Below are positions 10,824 to 19,675 of a stretch of 64,000 bases of DNA, piece by piece. How positions within the stretch are numbered: the first letter of the stretch is position 1; each line of letters begins with the position of its first letter. The position numbers and the translations under genes are program-made. Origin of the DNA: Callipepla californica brunnescens (lineage: Eukaryota > Chordata > Aves > Galliformes > Odontophoridae). The notes beneath the pieces are model-generated. The model saw nothing but the letters and a program-made list of their open reading frames with translations. It searched no databases and had not been told where the DNA came from. The DNA is taken from positions 2,914,001-2,978,000 of the forward strand of contig JALIRH010000049.1 of assembly GCA_023055505.1 (NCBI GenBank). Direction: 5' to 3'.

Positions 10824-11261
10824 GTACAAAGAAGTATGTTGCTGGCCTAATTATCAAGACATCGTCTGATCCAACATGTGTAGAAGTGAGTGAATTTTTT
10901 CAGGGGAGAAAAAGGGAGGTAAATACGACGCATAATCTGACTTGTCTTTTCCATTCTCCAGAAAGAGAAGGTGTATCTTGGGAAACTGAACGTGATTCTT
11001 GTTCAGGTAAGCTGGAGTTTATAGATCTTGACATTTGGTTTTGCTGAAGTACCTAACACACGGGTGTTTCACATTTCAGATTCTGACACAGGAATGGCCA
11101 AAGCACTGGCCAGTTTTTATAAGCGATATTGTAGGAGCAAGCAGGACTAGTGGAAGCCTGTGTCAGAACAACACGGTGATCCTTAAACTAGTAAGTGAAG
11201 AAGTGTTTGATTTTTCCAGTGGCCACATAACTCAAGTGCAAGCGAAGCATTTGAAAAACAG
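10824..11261 (+). pseudogene. XPO1: exportin-1-like exons (N-terminal part), left arm
   Basis: Three consecutive exons with good splice sites encode a stretch very close to exportin-1 (CRM1), the RanGTP-dependent nuclear export receptor: 10,824-10,885 (KKYVAGLIIKTSSDPTCVE), 10,962-11,006 (KEKVYLGKLNVILVQ) and 11,080-11,261 (QEWPKHWPVFISDIVGASR..., ending near VQAKHLKN). They correspond roughly to residues 110-230, in the importin-beta N-terminal and CRIME regions that contact RanGTP. These exons contain no stops and only a few substitutions from the vertebrate protein. The preceding coding part is missing, and the following exons (about residues 230-370) are replaced by CR1, C/T-rich and RANBP2-derived DNA. 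XPO1 exons resume only at 19,676. So this is a broken paralogue, not the main gene. Confidence 0.88.
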
Positions 11262-11439
11262 GCAAGTATCTCTATTTAATATGTCCCTAACACCCAGTGC
11301 TTACTTTGTGCTTGCTGTCAGATAGAGTTTCTCTTGCTAGGAGGTTTTCAGTAAAAGGATACATCTGATTTCATAGCTGAGGCTCAACTGGTTTATTGTG
11401 GTTTGTTGTTGTTGTTTTCCCTTGAAAGCAGTACAGTTG

Positions 11440-11735
11440 GGTGCGAGCAACCTTAGTTTATAGCTATGTAGGGAGTGGGAGGCAAAGGGACAAGGGTGGA
11501 CTCTTCTCAGTGGAGTGTGGCGACAGGACAAGAGGACATGGCCACAAACTGAAGCATAGGAAGTTGTGCACGTGGGAACTTCCTCACAGTGAGGGTGATG
11601 GAGCACTGGCACAGGCTGCCTGCACGCCTGCCTGTGCAACCTGGGCTAGGGAGCTGCTTTGGCAATGTGGTTGGACTAGGTGATCTCTAGAGGTCTCTTC
11701 CAACCCCTACCACTCTGTGAGTCTGTGATATGTTT
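11440..11735 (+). mobile_element. CR1 LINE 3' end
   Basis: Plus-oriented CR1 3' region: GACAAGAGGACATGGCCACA, CACAGTGAGGGTGATGGAGC, then AGGTGATCTCTAGAGGTCTC and TTCCAACCCCTACC, ending in a CTGTGAGTCTGTGA tail like the CR1 3' octamer repeats. Mirrored at 48,395-48,690. Confidence 0.85.
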
Positions 11736-11767
11736 CTGCATTACTGCAGCTGCCTCATCTGACGGAT

Positions 11768-12310
11768 GGTCATAGAATCATAGAACGGTCTGGGTTGGAA
11801 GGGAGCCTTAAGATCATTTAGTTCCAATCCCCCTGCTGTCGGCAGGGGTAGCTCCTACTCGACCAGGTTGTCGAAAGCCCCGTGCAGCCTGGCCGTGATC
11901 GCCTCCAGGGAAGGGGCATCCACAACCTCACTGGGCAACCTGTTGCAGTGTCTCACCGCCCTCACAGTAAAGAATTTCTTCCTAGTGTCTAGTCTAAAGG
12001 TACCCTCTTCCAGTTGAAAGGCGTTAGCCTCTGATCCTGTTACTACATTCCCTTAAAAAAAAGCCCTGCCCCAGCTTTCCTGTAGGCCCACTTCAGGTAC
12101 GCCATGAGGTCCCCCTGGAGCTTTCTGTTCTCCTGTCTGAAGAGCCCCAGCTCCCAGCCTGTCCTCGTAGCGAGGTGCTCCGGCCCTCTGGTCATCTTAG
12201 TGGCCATCCTCAGTGGACCCACTCCAACAGCTCCATGTCCTTCTTGGCTTGGAGGCTCCAGATCTGGATGCAGTATTGCAAGGTGGGGTCTCATGAGAGC
12301 AGAGTCCTTT
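11768..12310 (-). mobile_element. CR1 LINE fragment, opposite orientation
   Basis: Begins CATAGAATCATAGAACGGTC, the complement of a CR1 3' end, and continues through CCTCACAGTAAAGAATTTCT to a GAGACCCCACCTTGCAATAC-type segment (seen here in complement). It lies 3'-to-3' with the CR1 at 11,440. The first ~200 bp (about 11,770-11,970) is missing from the right-arm copy, so the arms differ by an indel here. Confidence 0.8.
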
Positions 12311-13560
12311 TTCCCCATTTCCCCCTGTCAGTTCCCTGTGTTCTCCCCCACTACCCTCTCTCTCTGTTCCCAGAGTGTCCCTCTTTGCACCCCATTGAAG
12401 CACCCCACAACCCCTCAGCTTCCCCCCTTTACCTGTCCCTCTGTTCCCACACTCTCCTTCCCCCTCACAAAAGGCCAAGTTAGCCCTTCAGCCTCCTCCT
12501 TCCCCCCCCCATCCTTCTTTGTAATCTCCAGGGACAGTTTCCCCTCTGGTCCTCCTCCCATTTGAGCACTGCAGTCCCCCCCACCTCCAGTTCCCCTTTC
12601 TGATCCCTAGAATCCTCTTCCACCCCCTACTTAAGTGCTGTCCTCATTCCCCATCCTCACCCCCGGCGTTTCCTGTCCCCTTTTCCCAGTCCCCCATTCT
12701 GATCTACAGAGTCCCCTGTCCGTCCCCTCTCCCTTTCCTCCCCACACCAGTCCTGCCATTCTGACCCCATGATCCCCTTTCCTCCCCTGCCGTGAGCCCT
12801 ACTCCTTCCCCCCCTTCACCTCTCAAACCAGTCTAGCTGTTCTGTCCTCCAGGCACCCTTCCCCCCATCTCCCTCGCACTCCTTGTATTCCCCCGTTGTG
12901 ATTCTCTCCCTCCTCCTCACTATGTCCCTTCTGTCTAACCCCCTTTTTTCCCTGTCCAGCACCCGTGCCTCCTTTCTGAGATCCTCCAGAATCCCCTGTA
13001 ATTCCCCCTTTCCGCCCGCCTCCTGGTTCCCATTCTACTCCCCCAGACCCCTTTTCCACTCCATAGATGCCCCCCACAACCTCCAGTTTCCCTGTCACCC
13101 CCTCTCTACCAACAGACCCCTGTTTCTCCTTATAGAGAACCCACTCCCCCCTTTCTCCCCCCCTCACAACCTTCCAGTTTACTCCCAGACCCCCTTTCCT
13201 CCCCACACAATCCTCATTTCTCATCTCCCCCCCCTCACAACCCAAGTTACCCCTACTACCCTCTCTCTTATCTCCAGACCCCCTTTCCACCCCATTGAGG
13301 CCCCCCACAATGCCTACATTTCCTCCCTTTCACCCCTCTCTCTTCTCCCAAACTCTTCTTCCCCCCCACAGAAGCCCCACTCAGCCCTTCCCTCCTCCGC
13401 TCCAGAGTCCCACATCCCTCTTTTCCACCTCCAGATTCACTTTCCACTTACAGAAGTCCCTCTTAGCTTTTTCTCCACCCCACAACTCTCACTATTCACC
13501 CCTGCAGCCATGCAGAATGATCTGCACATGCCCTAGAGGGGTTTTGGGGTATCCAGGAGA
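12311..13560 (+). repeat. 1.25 kb C/T-rich strand-asymmetric degenerate minisatellite
   Basis: Almost purely pyrimidine on plus. A poorly conserved unit of several tens of bases recurs, marked by CAGACCCCCTTTCC, ACCCCATTGAGGCCCCCCAC and CCCTCTCTCTTCTCCC. Open frames over it (Pro/Ser-rich on plus, Gly/Arg-rich on minus) are compositional artefacts. It follows the CR1 directly and precedes the first RANBP2-like exon. The mirror copy (46,740-47,990) is purine-rich on plus. Confidence 0.8.
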
Positions 13561-14044
13561 TCTTCAGGTGTGCCCAGAACTTCCCCCTCTTCTTTTTTTT
13601 TTTTTTCTTTGCCCCTTGCACCTTTTTCTTTATTTAGGGTTGCAGAAATACCTCTTTTACTCCCTGTGCTCTTCTCTGTTGATTTACTATTGCAACACAA
13701 CTCTCATACTCGCGCTTTGTCTCCTTTTTGGGAAACTGAATCCACAAAGTGAACTAAATCAGATGAGAGTCTGTTATTCACAAGCGCTGTGAGCTTTGTC
13801 AGGGAAGTTACTTTCTCTACTCCTCCTCTCAAGTACTCTCTCCCTCACTTCCTCTTCACATTACCTTGAACTCTGGTGCTTTTTTCTCCCTCTGTATTAC
13901 TTTACTTAATGAGAGAGAGAGACCTCCTGATGTTTAGCACAAGTTCTTGAAACTTCTCCAGAAAGCAAAGGCACCAGGGAAGAAGAAGCCGCATTAAGAA
14001 TTGGATTTGAATGTCTGCAGACAGCTTCTGTTTCTTTTCTCCAG
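13561..14044. other. intron-like sequence, no gene recognised
   Basis: Contains a T run at about 13,592-13,607 and pyrimidine-rich stretches leading to the acceptor TTTTCTCCAG before the RANBP2-like exon at 14,045. Confidence 0.5.
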
Positions 14045-15430
14045 CAGGGCGCCAGCCTGAAATCCTTCTGTGACCAAAGTGAATGCGTTGGACGAAGCGC
14101 CAGTTACTGGAAGAAAATTCTGATTGGTTTGGAAGCCCTCCAGAGGAACAAAAGTGTCCCTGAACCGACTGCTCCTCTCTTCAGACATTTCCGTCGTGAG
14201 GACATTCAGCTGCAGAGGGATTGATCCAAGGTCAGAGTGAGGGGGGTTCCATGTCAGCTTGTGGTTGTGGTTTAACCTGGAAGATGGCTGAGCACGATGG
14301 CACTTGGTAGGGAATGTCCCTGTGTTTGTTTGTTTTTGTTTTTCTTGTTATTGTTGCTTTTGCATTGTGTCTGCTTGGATGACACTGAACTCCCTTTGCA
14401 CCAACTTTCTTGACAAAGTATTTTCTGGTATCAGAGGAAAATGGGTAATGTCGTTAACCCCCTCCTACCTGATTACTCCGTGGGTGCTGACGTGCACTAG
14501 CTGTTCCAAGTATCCGTGAGTATGTTGGGCAGGCCTTGTCTTTTGCTTTGGTTGCAGGTCTTTCAGGTTGCAGCCTATGTAGAAGAGGCACATACAGCAT
14601 TTGCAGTGTTGGATGCAGTTGAAGGCAGAAGTGCCGATGCTTTGCGTGGGAAGCACGTGGCCCCCTGTTAACTGAATGTTCTGCAAGTTTCAAAGCCAGC
14701 AGCAATACTGACCAAGACAAATCTGGATCTGCCTTTGCTGAAGAGGAAGGTCAGTGGGACTGTGCTGTGTGTTCAGTGAGAAACGAACGCACTGCCTCCT
14801 GACGTGCTGGCTGCCAGCATCCAGGCAAAACTGATCCAAAAGCAGCTCCGGGACAATTTCCTTTAAGCTTGAAGGAGTAGGTGCTCCTAAGAGCACTCAG
14901 AGTTACGAGAGAACTGCTTTTCCTAGAGCTGTTCTGTATGTCTAGTCCAAAATGAAGCAAGTGATGAAAACTGTTTTTGCTGTCAGAATCCTAACGTGCA
15001 AAGTCAACCTCGTGTGCTGGTATCCATTGTTTGGGTGGGTTATTACATATATAGTTATGTGATAATTATATTCTATCTGTTAAATTCCAGAAGAATGAGG
15101 GCAGTCTTTTTCTTGTCTCAGCAGCATGGAACTAGAGGATGACTTCCTGAACAGTAAAAGTTTCAGTAACAGCTCCCATGGCAATAGGTTGAGATCAGTT
15201 AGTCAAAAGCATGGGTTTCCCACAAGTCCTCTGAAACGAGTCCTCTTCAGAAGGCTGCTGTTTAATGCCTTCTGGAACTTGAAATGCACAAAGCTGTATT
15301 CAGTAGTACGTGTTGCTGCAGACAGCTTTTCTTTTCTTCTCAGGCCTGAATTTTGCTTCTCCACCTCTGTAGATGGCACCTGGATGGCTCTTCTCCGTGC
15401 CCCTGTATTGTTGGGTGTAAGGACATCCGT
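14045..15430 (+). pseudogene. RANBP2: RANBP2-like exons (middle and zinc-finger region), left arm
   Basis: RANBP2 (Nup358) is the giant nucleoporin of the cytoplasmic pore filaments that binds Ran. Pieces seen here: 14,045-14,217 encodes GRSASYWKK...VPEP..PLFRHF, matching the conserved GRSVHYWKK / PEPIDPLFKHF segment; about 14,557-14,690 encodes EEAHTAFAVLDAVEG, matching EDAHITFAILDAVNG; 14,690-14,850 encodes a RanBP2-type zinc finger (EGQWDCAVCSVRNE) that then hits a stop where the second Cys pair should be; 14,925-15,000 encodes a second finger (CSVCLVQNEASDENCFCCQNP) with its Trp-Asp start eroded; 15,126-15,250 resembles the ELEDYSEGG region. There are stops and frameshifts, and the last piece belongs before the fingers in the real gene, so the exons are rearranged as well as decayed. 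Confidence 0.78.
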
Positions 15431-15537
15431 ATCGTAATCCTTGTGGCAGGATCAAGATGCAGGCTCGTTCCTGATCTCAGATGTGAATTTCAAAGGCAAT
15501 GGTAGAAGAGGTGATTGGACTCGGAGGTCGGAACTTG

Positions 15538-16259
15538 TTACGTTGCAGCATGCTCTGTAACTTGTCTGTCCCAGCATTCTGCAACTTGGACTGTTTTGCT
15601 GTGGGCGGAGAGAGAAAAGGCGTAGGCTCCAAATCTGTTTCTAACTGCCTGAGAATTAATTCTGGTCAGTAATAAGGGTGTTGTGGGGTAGATGTTGCTG
15701 TTGTTCTGAAGTAATTTAATCTTCATGTTGTGTTCAGTTTCTGTCCAAAGCTGAGAAGATGACTGTGCCATCAGGAGATCCACGGTGCTGGTTGAAGAGC
15801 TAGCACCAACCAAAGAACAGAGAGCTCTGGCTCTCTTTTGTGTTGCTGCTTTTGTGGGGAAAGGGTGTGATACTACTGGAACCAGCAGACGCTGCTGTAG
15901 TTTGGACTGATGGGCAGTAATGCTCCTGCCATCTTCCTTCTGGGCAAGGATCACAGGTCTCCCTTCCCACATCTGTTCTGTGGTACTCTTAATGAAATTC
16001 CCAAGGTGCTTGTTGTCTGAAAACAGGAAACCTGTGGCAGACATCCAGGATGAAGAGCTGTCACTGGTGTAATAAAGCAACAGACAGAAATGGGAAGCTG
16101 ACTTGCTGATGTGTACAGCTCTTCAAACATATGCAGAAGTTTTGTCTGCTTGCTGGGCTTGAAGTCCGAAGGGCTTAACAGACTTCTGTGTGTTTGGAGC
16201 ATCGCTGAGAACTTCCACTTGTTTCCTGTATTTAAGACAAAGACTACAAAGACTATCAA
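15538..16259 (-). other. two overlapping minus-strand ORFs kept in both arms, unassigned
   Basis: Open frames of 180 codons (15,538-16,080) and 102 codons (15,951-16,259) overlap in different frames. Both persist with the same lengths in the right arm (44,088-44,630 and 43,909-44,217), with a handful of amino-acid differences. No family was recognised. They could be parts of a real coding exon of another gene carried with the segment, or simply open because the arms are near identical. The plus strand of this part was checked for RANBP2 and XPO1 motifs, and none was found. Confidence 0.3.
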
Positions 16260-17729
16260 CTAGCTGTTAAGAGACATCACGGAAGGTGATCCAAAAGGGA
16301 AAAGAACATTGCAAGGTGTGCCTGAAAGCGCCTTCATTCTGAGGTGATGACATTGCAGCTTTAAATCTCGAGGACATTTAGGCTGTGAGGTCATCTGAGA
16401 TAGTGAGCTGAGTGAGTTGGTTTCCTGAGATAGGTGGTTTTAGAAACACTGCTGCTGTGGTCAGGAAAGCAGTTTTATGGTTCTACAGGCAGTTGTAGCA
16501 TTGGTGATTGAACTGTGAGCATTTTGTGCTCCCTGAATGAGAAGTGTCCGTTTCAAAGAGCCTCTAAACAAAAGCATCCAAGTGTTTTCCTAGCTGGAGA
16601 CCTTCTGCCATTTTTTTGAATCTGGAGAGCTGAGCTTCACAAGATGCATGGAAGGACGGGGTGAGGGGGAGGGAGATGGAAAGATGTTCCACAGCTGTGA
16701 ATGTTTGCTGCTTCTGCAGGTAGTTTTTGTTCATGATGAGTTTATCAGTTAATAGTTCAAAAACAAAGTGCACTGTTTTAAAAGCCAGCTGTATCTTTTC
16801 TTTAGTTAAAACTACAAGCGCAGAGGACTGAGTTTCTTGCGTACGTGCTCGTGGTTTTTCTGACTGTGCCTCAGACCTTAGTGCTTTGTACCTGAATCTA
16901 GAGAGGTACTTTAACAGGTGAGGTTTGTTTTTGAGGAGGTGAGTTTCTGTGTGCTAGGAAGGGATGGCATCTGTTGAGCTCTCAGAAACAGAAGCAGATG
17001 TCACAGGGTGCTAGGAGTAGAGGCAGCTGCAGACTGACGTGTTCATCGTTGCATGGAAGTTCTCTGATAGCGGTAGAAAACCAAGCCTTACAAACGTGCA
17101 GTTCCTGCACCACTCTTTGAAATGATGGAGGTATGTGAAAAGTTCTAGCCTTCCTTGAAGATGTTGTGGGTATCATGAGGTTAATTTATGCTGTAGGTAC
17201 CAAAAGTGATCTCCATATTAAGCTGCCTCATCATCAGTTTTCCGCTGATTTTGGTTCTTTGCAGTAGGCATCCCAGGCGAGACTGAATTGGGGTGTGAAC
17301 GTGCTCCTACCTTGGTAAACCAACCAGCTCCTGGGGAGATGGGTGCAGGATGAACTCTGCAGGCTCCTTTTCCATCTGCTGGGGGCATCAGCAGCAGTGC
17401 TTGAGTTGAGAGCCCGGAAGACTCTCAGATGGAGGTTAACATTCAAAACATGAAAGTATGAGCAATGTCTTTACAGAAGTGTTTGTGTCGCTCAATACGT
17501 AGAATGATTCTCACCCCTCTAAGGCATGACCGTCTTCACACTGTGAGGAATAAAAGATGCAGCAGAGGAGATGCACTGACTGCTCTGACTGCACCTCAGG
17601 TCTTTTCTGACACATTCCTAAATGACAACAGCTGTGGTGAGTAAAATTCCTGCTGCCGTGTATGTAAGAGTTAACGAATTTCAGAGGGATTTCAAAGCCA
17701 AACAGTTATCATTTATGGAGTAAGGGTAG
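16260..17729. other. no gene recognised
   Basis: Intron-like sequence between RANBP2-derived exons. Short open frames on minus at 16,564-16,773, 16,982-17,176 and 17,234-17,446 recur in the other arm, but no domain or splice context supports them. Confidence 0.45.
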
Positions 17730-17920
17730 CAGCAGTGTTATTTTGCATTCCCATATCTTATGTAGTAAATCAGCTTTTCTCCTCAGATCGTTGCCGCAGT
17801 TTTGTTTTTCGGCCCATCTCCCTTTTCCCTTTCCCCTTTTGCCTGTGGGTCCCCTCCCCCCCGTGGTCACAGAACCGGGCCGAACCAGCCCGTAAACCAT
17901 TGCCACACTGTTCTGAATTC
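17730..17920 (+). mobile_element. LTR U5-end fragment (same family as ERV at 36.0 kb)
   Basis: TATTTTGCATTCCCATATCT, then CAGATCGTTGCCGCAGTTTT, a C/T-rich block and GAACCGGGCCGAACCAGCCC followed by CGTAAACC. This matches the 3' third of the LTR at 35,993-36,557 (there in reverse complement) and fragments at 31,730, 42,250 and 58,540. Only the 3' end of the LTR is present. Confidence 0.7.
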
Positions 17921-18130
17921 CAGCAGTTGTCTGGGTGCTATAAAGTAACGGCAGCCTTTCCAAAGGGAGGCTTTCCTTAGGGTAGTCAGGAAGTATTTAC
18001 TGATGGTTCTAATTTGATACTGCTGGGTCTGTTTAATGGGGGTCACGTTTTCTTTCCTGTTGTGTATGGGTGGCGAGATCAAGTTACTGGTAACCTTTTT
18101 TTTCTCCTGTGTACGCATGGGGAAAACTAG

Positions 18131-19670
18131 CGTTCCGTGGAGCTGAATCCAGTGCAGAAAGATCTTGTACTGAAGACAGCAGAGTTACTGTGCCATAAGG
18201 ACATCACTGATGGAGGAGAAAGTTCTGGGTTGAGAAGGCTGCCAGGCTCTTCCCTGGGAATCCTGCTGCTTACAGGCTGAAGGTAAATTCCAACTTCTGA
18301 CCTCTGTTCTGTGCCTAAAAGAAAGTGTACTTGGAGCGATGGATAAACCACGTGAATAATAACGTCCAAGTGCTCAAGAGGAGATGCAGTCTTGCCTGGC
18401 TATTGTGTAACTACAACGGCTTTCTGATGTTTGTTATTTGAGTGAAAGACTGCAGGGTGTAGGAGATGCTGTTATTCGCAAACACCGAGTCAATGCTTCC
18501 AGTCATACAGTCTCACTTCTGTACAGGCGTTAGGTTACACAGGGGCAACGGAATGCACGTCCTGAGAGGCCTGTGTTTTGGGTTTTTGTGTGGTGTTTGG
18601 CACTTTCTTGGTTGGTTATTTTTACTCTTCTTTTAGACAATCTGTTCTGTATCAAGGCTTACCATGTTCGATCCAAATGTTTTGACAGTCTTAACTTAGC
18701 ATCTCCACGATGCAAACAGTGAAATGTTGTGGTTTTTTTTTCTCACTTCTGAGATTGTCATCAAACTCTGTAACACACGGCAGCCTTTCAGAGTAGTTTC
18801 AGTCACGTAGCCTGTGTAGTGGACATGAGAAAGCTGTCAGGGTTGATGTAGTTGCTGAGAAGGCTGACGTGGAAAATGAAATCTTAACGCGTCATCTTCA
18901 TATTCAACAGGAGCAGCTACCGGAGCATAAAGGTGGAGATGGGAGGGATCAGCTCTTGGATGTGATTCAAACAGAGCTCCGTGCGAGACCCGACGATACC
19001 GACCTTAACATCAGACTGGTTGCTCTCTGCCGCTCAAGTAATAAATTAAGAGATGCTGTGCTCCATTGTCAGGAGGCAGAGAAGACAAGAGCTGTAGAGC
19101 CAAGCTTGGAATGGTGTTCCCGTGTCATACAGACATTGGAGGTATTCAGTCCTATTTTGATCCTGTAGTGATCTTCCGTGTCCTAGAAACAAGTGTTAGT
19201 CTCGTAGCAGTGTCACACTGACAGCTGTTTCTCGAGTGGTTGAACTCCTTCAAGTGTGACGTGTGCTGAAACCAGTGATTTAATTGGGGTTTTCTTCTTC
19301 AGCCTTACGGAGTTGTTTAGTCTGTAGCTTGAGTACTAAGTTAGGTCCAGCAGCTCCATCAGGGAGGGAATTGTTCAGGCGAACAGTTCCTGGAGCTTTG
19401 CTGCTGAGGTGTATGTTAATGTCTTAGCTGGGAAACTGGGAGATGTGGCAGTGTGTTCAGGAGAAGCTCCTGTCTTTGCAGAAGGGTGGTGGTTCCTTAT
19501 CTTCTGACAAACTTTCTTCTTCAGGAATAGCTTGAATCAGTGCGAGACGTGGAGTCTGATCAAAAGTATTGGAGAGCTGTCAAGAAAGATCACCTGCTGT
19601 CCTGTTGCAGCTGTGTTAAACTGATGCTTGCTTCTGGAGATGTTGGAGAATGCAGAGAGGCACTTGAAAG
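18131..19670 (+). pseudogene. RANBP2: RANBP2-like exons (N-terminal TPR region), left arm
   Basis: Three colinear exons of the RANBP2 N-terminal helical/TPR region. 18,131-18,282 encodes RSVELNPVQKDLVLKTAELL, then a 1-nt frameshift, then FWVEKAARLFPGNPAAYRLK in the next frame. 18,911-19,141 encodes GDGRDQLLDVIQTELRARP.. and NIRLV, matching RANBP2's DLIQSELYVRPDD / NIRLV. 19,525-19,670 encodes LESVRDVESDQKYWRAVKKD.., with TAG replacing the Tyr of the family's KEYLES. The frameshift and the TAG are shared with the right arm, so they arose before the arms separated or were spread by conversion. The last exon ends GAAAG|GTATT; in the left arm this donor runs directly into XPO1 coding sequence. 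Confidence 0.85.
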
Positions 19671-19675
19671 GTATT

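Larger units (their letters stand above)
5671..19675 (+). repeat. left arm of ~14 kb inverted repeat
   Basis: This block is repeated in reverse complement at 40,517-54,487. The outer edge is set where the match to the right arm begins (CCATTTCCCTGGAA at 5,671). The inner edge is the shared GGTATT at 19,670-19,675, after which the copies diverge (CATTATATG here, GTTTAACA in the complement of the right arm). Stretches compared by eye differ by roughly 1-2%, with several indels: different minisatellite lengths, a ~200 bp CR1 piece present only here, and ~117 bp present only in the right arm. Contents are annotated separately. Confidence 0.93.

Noticed and set aside
12043..13792. Pro/Ser-rich 'proteins' on plus and Gly/Arg-rich ones on minus (and mirror at 46,496-47,995)
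   Set aside because: Composition artefact of the C/T tract and CR1 text; frames shift between arms.
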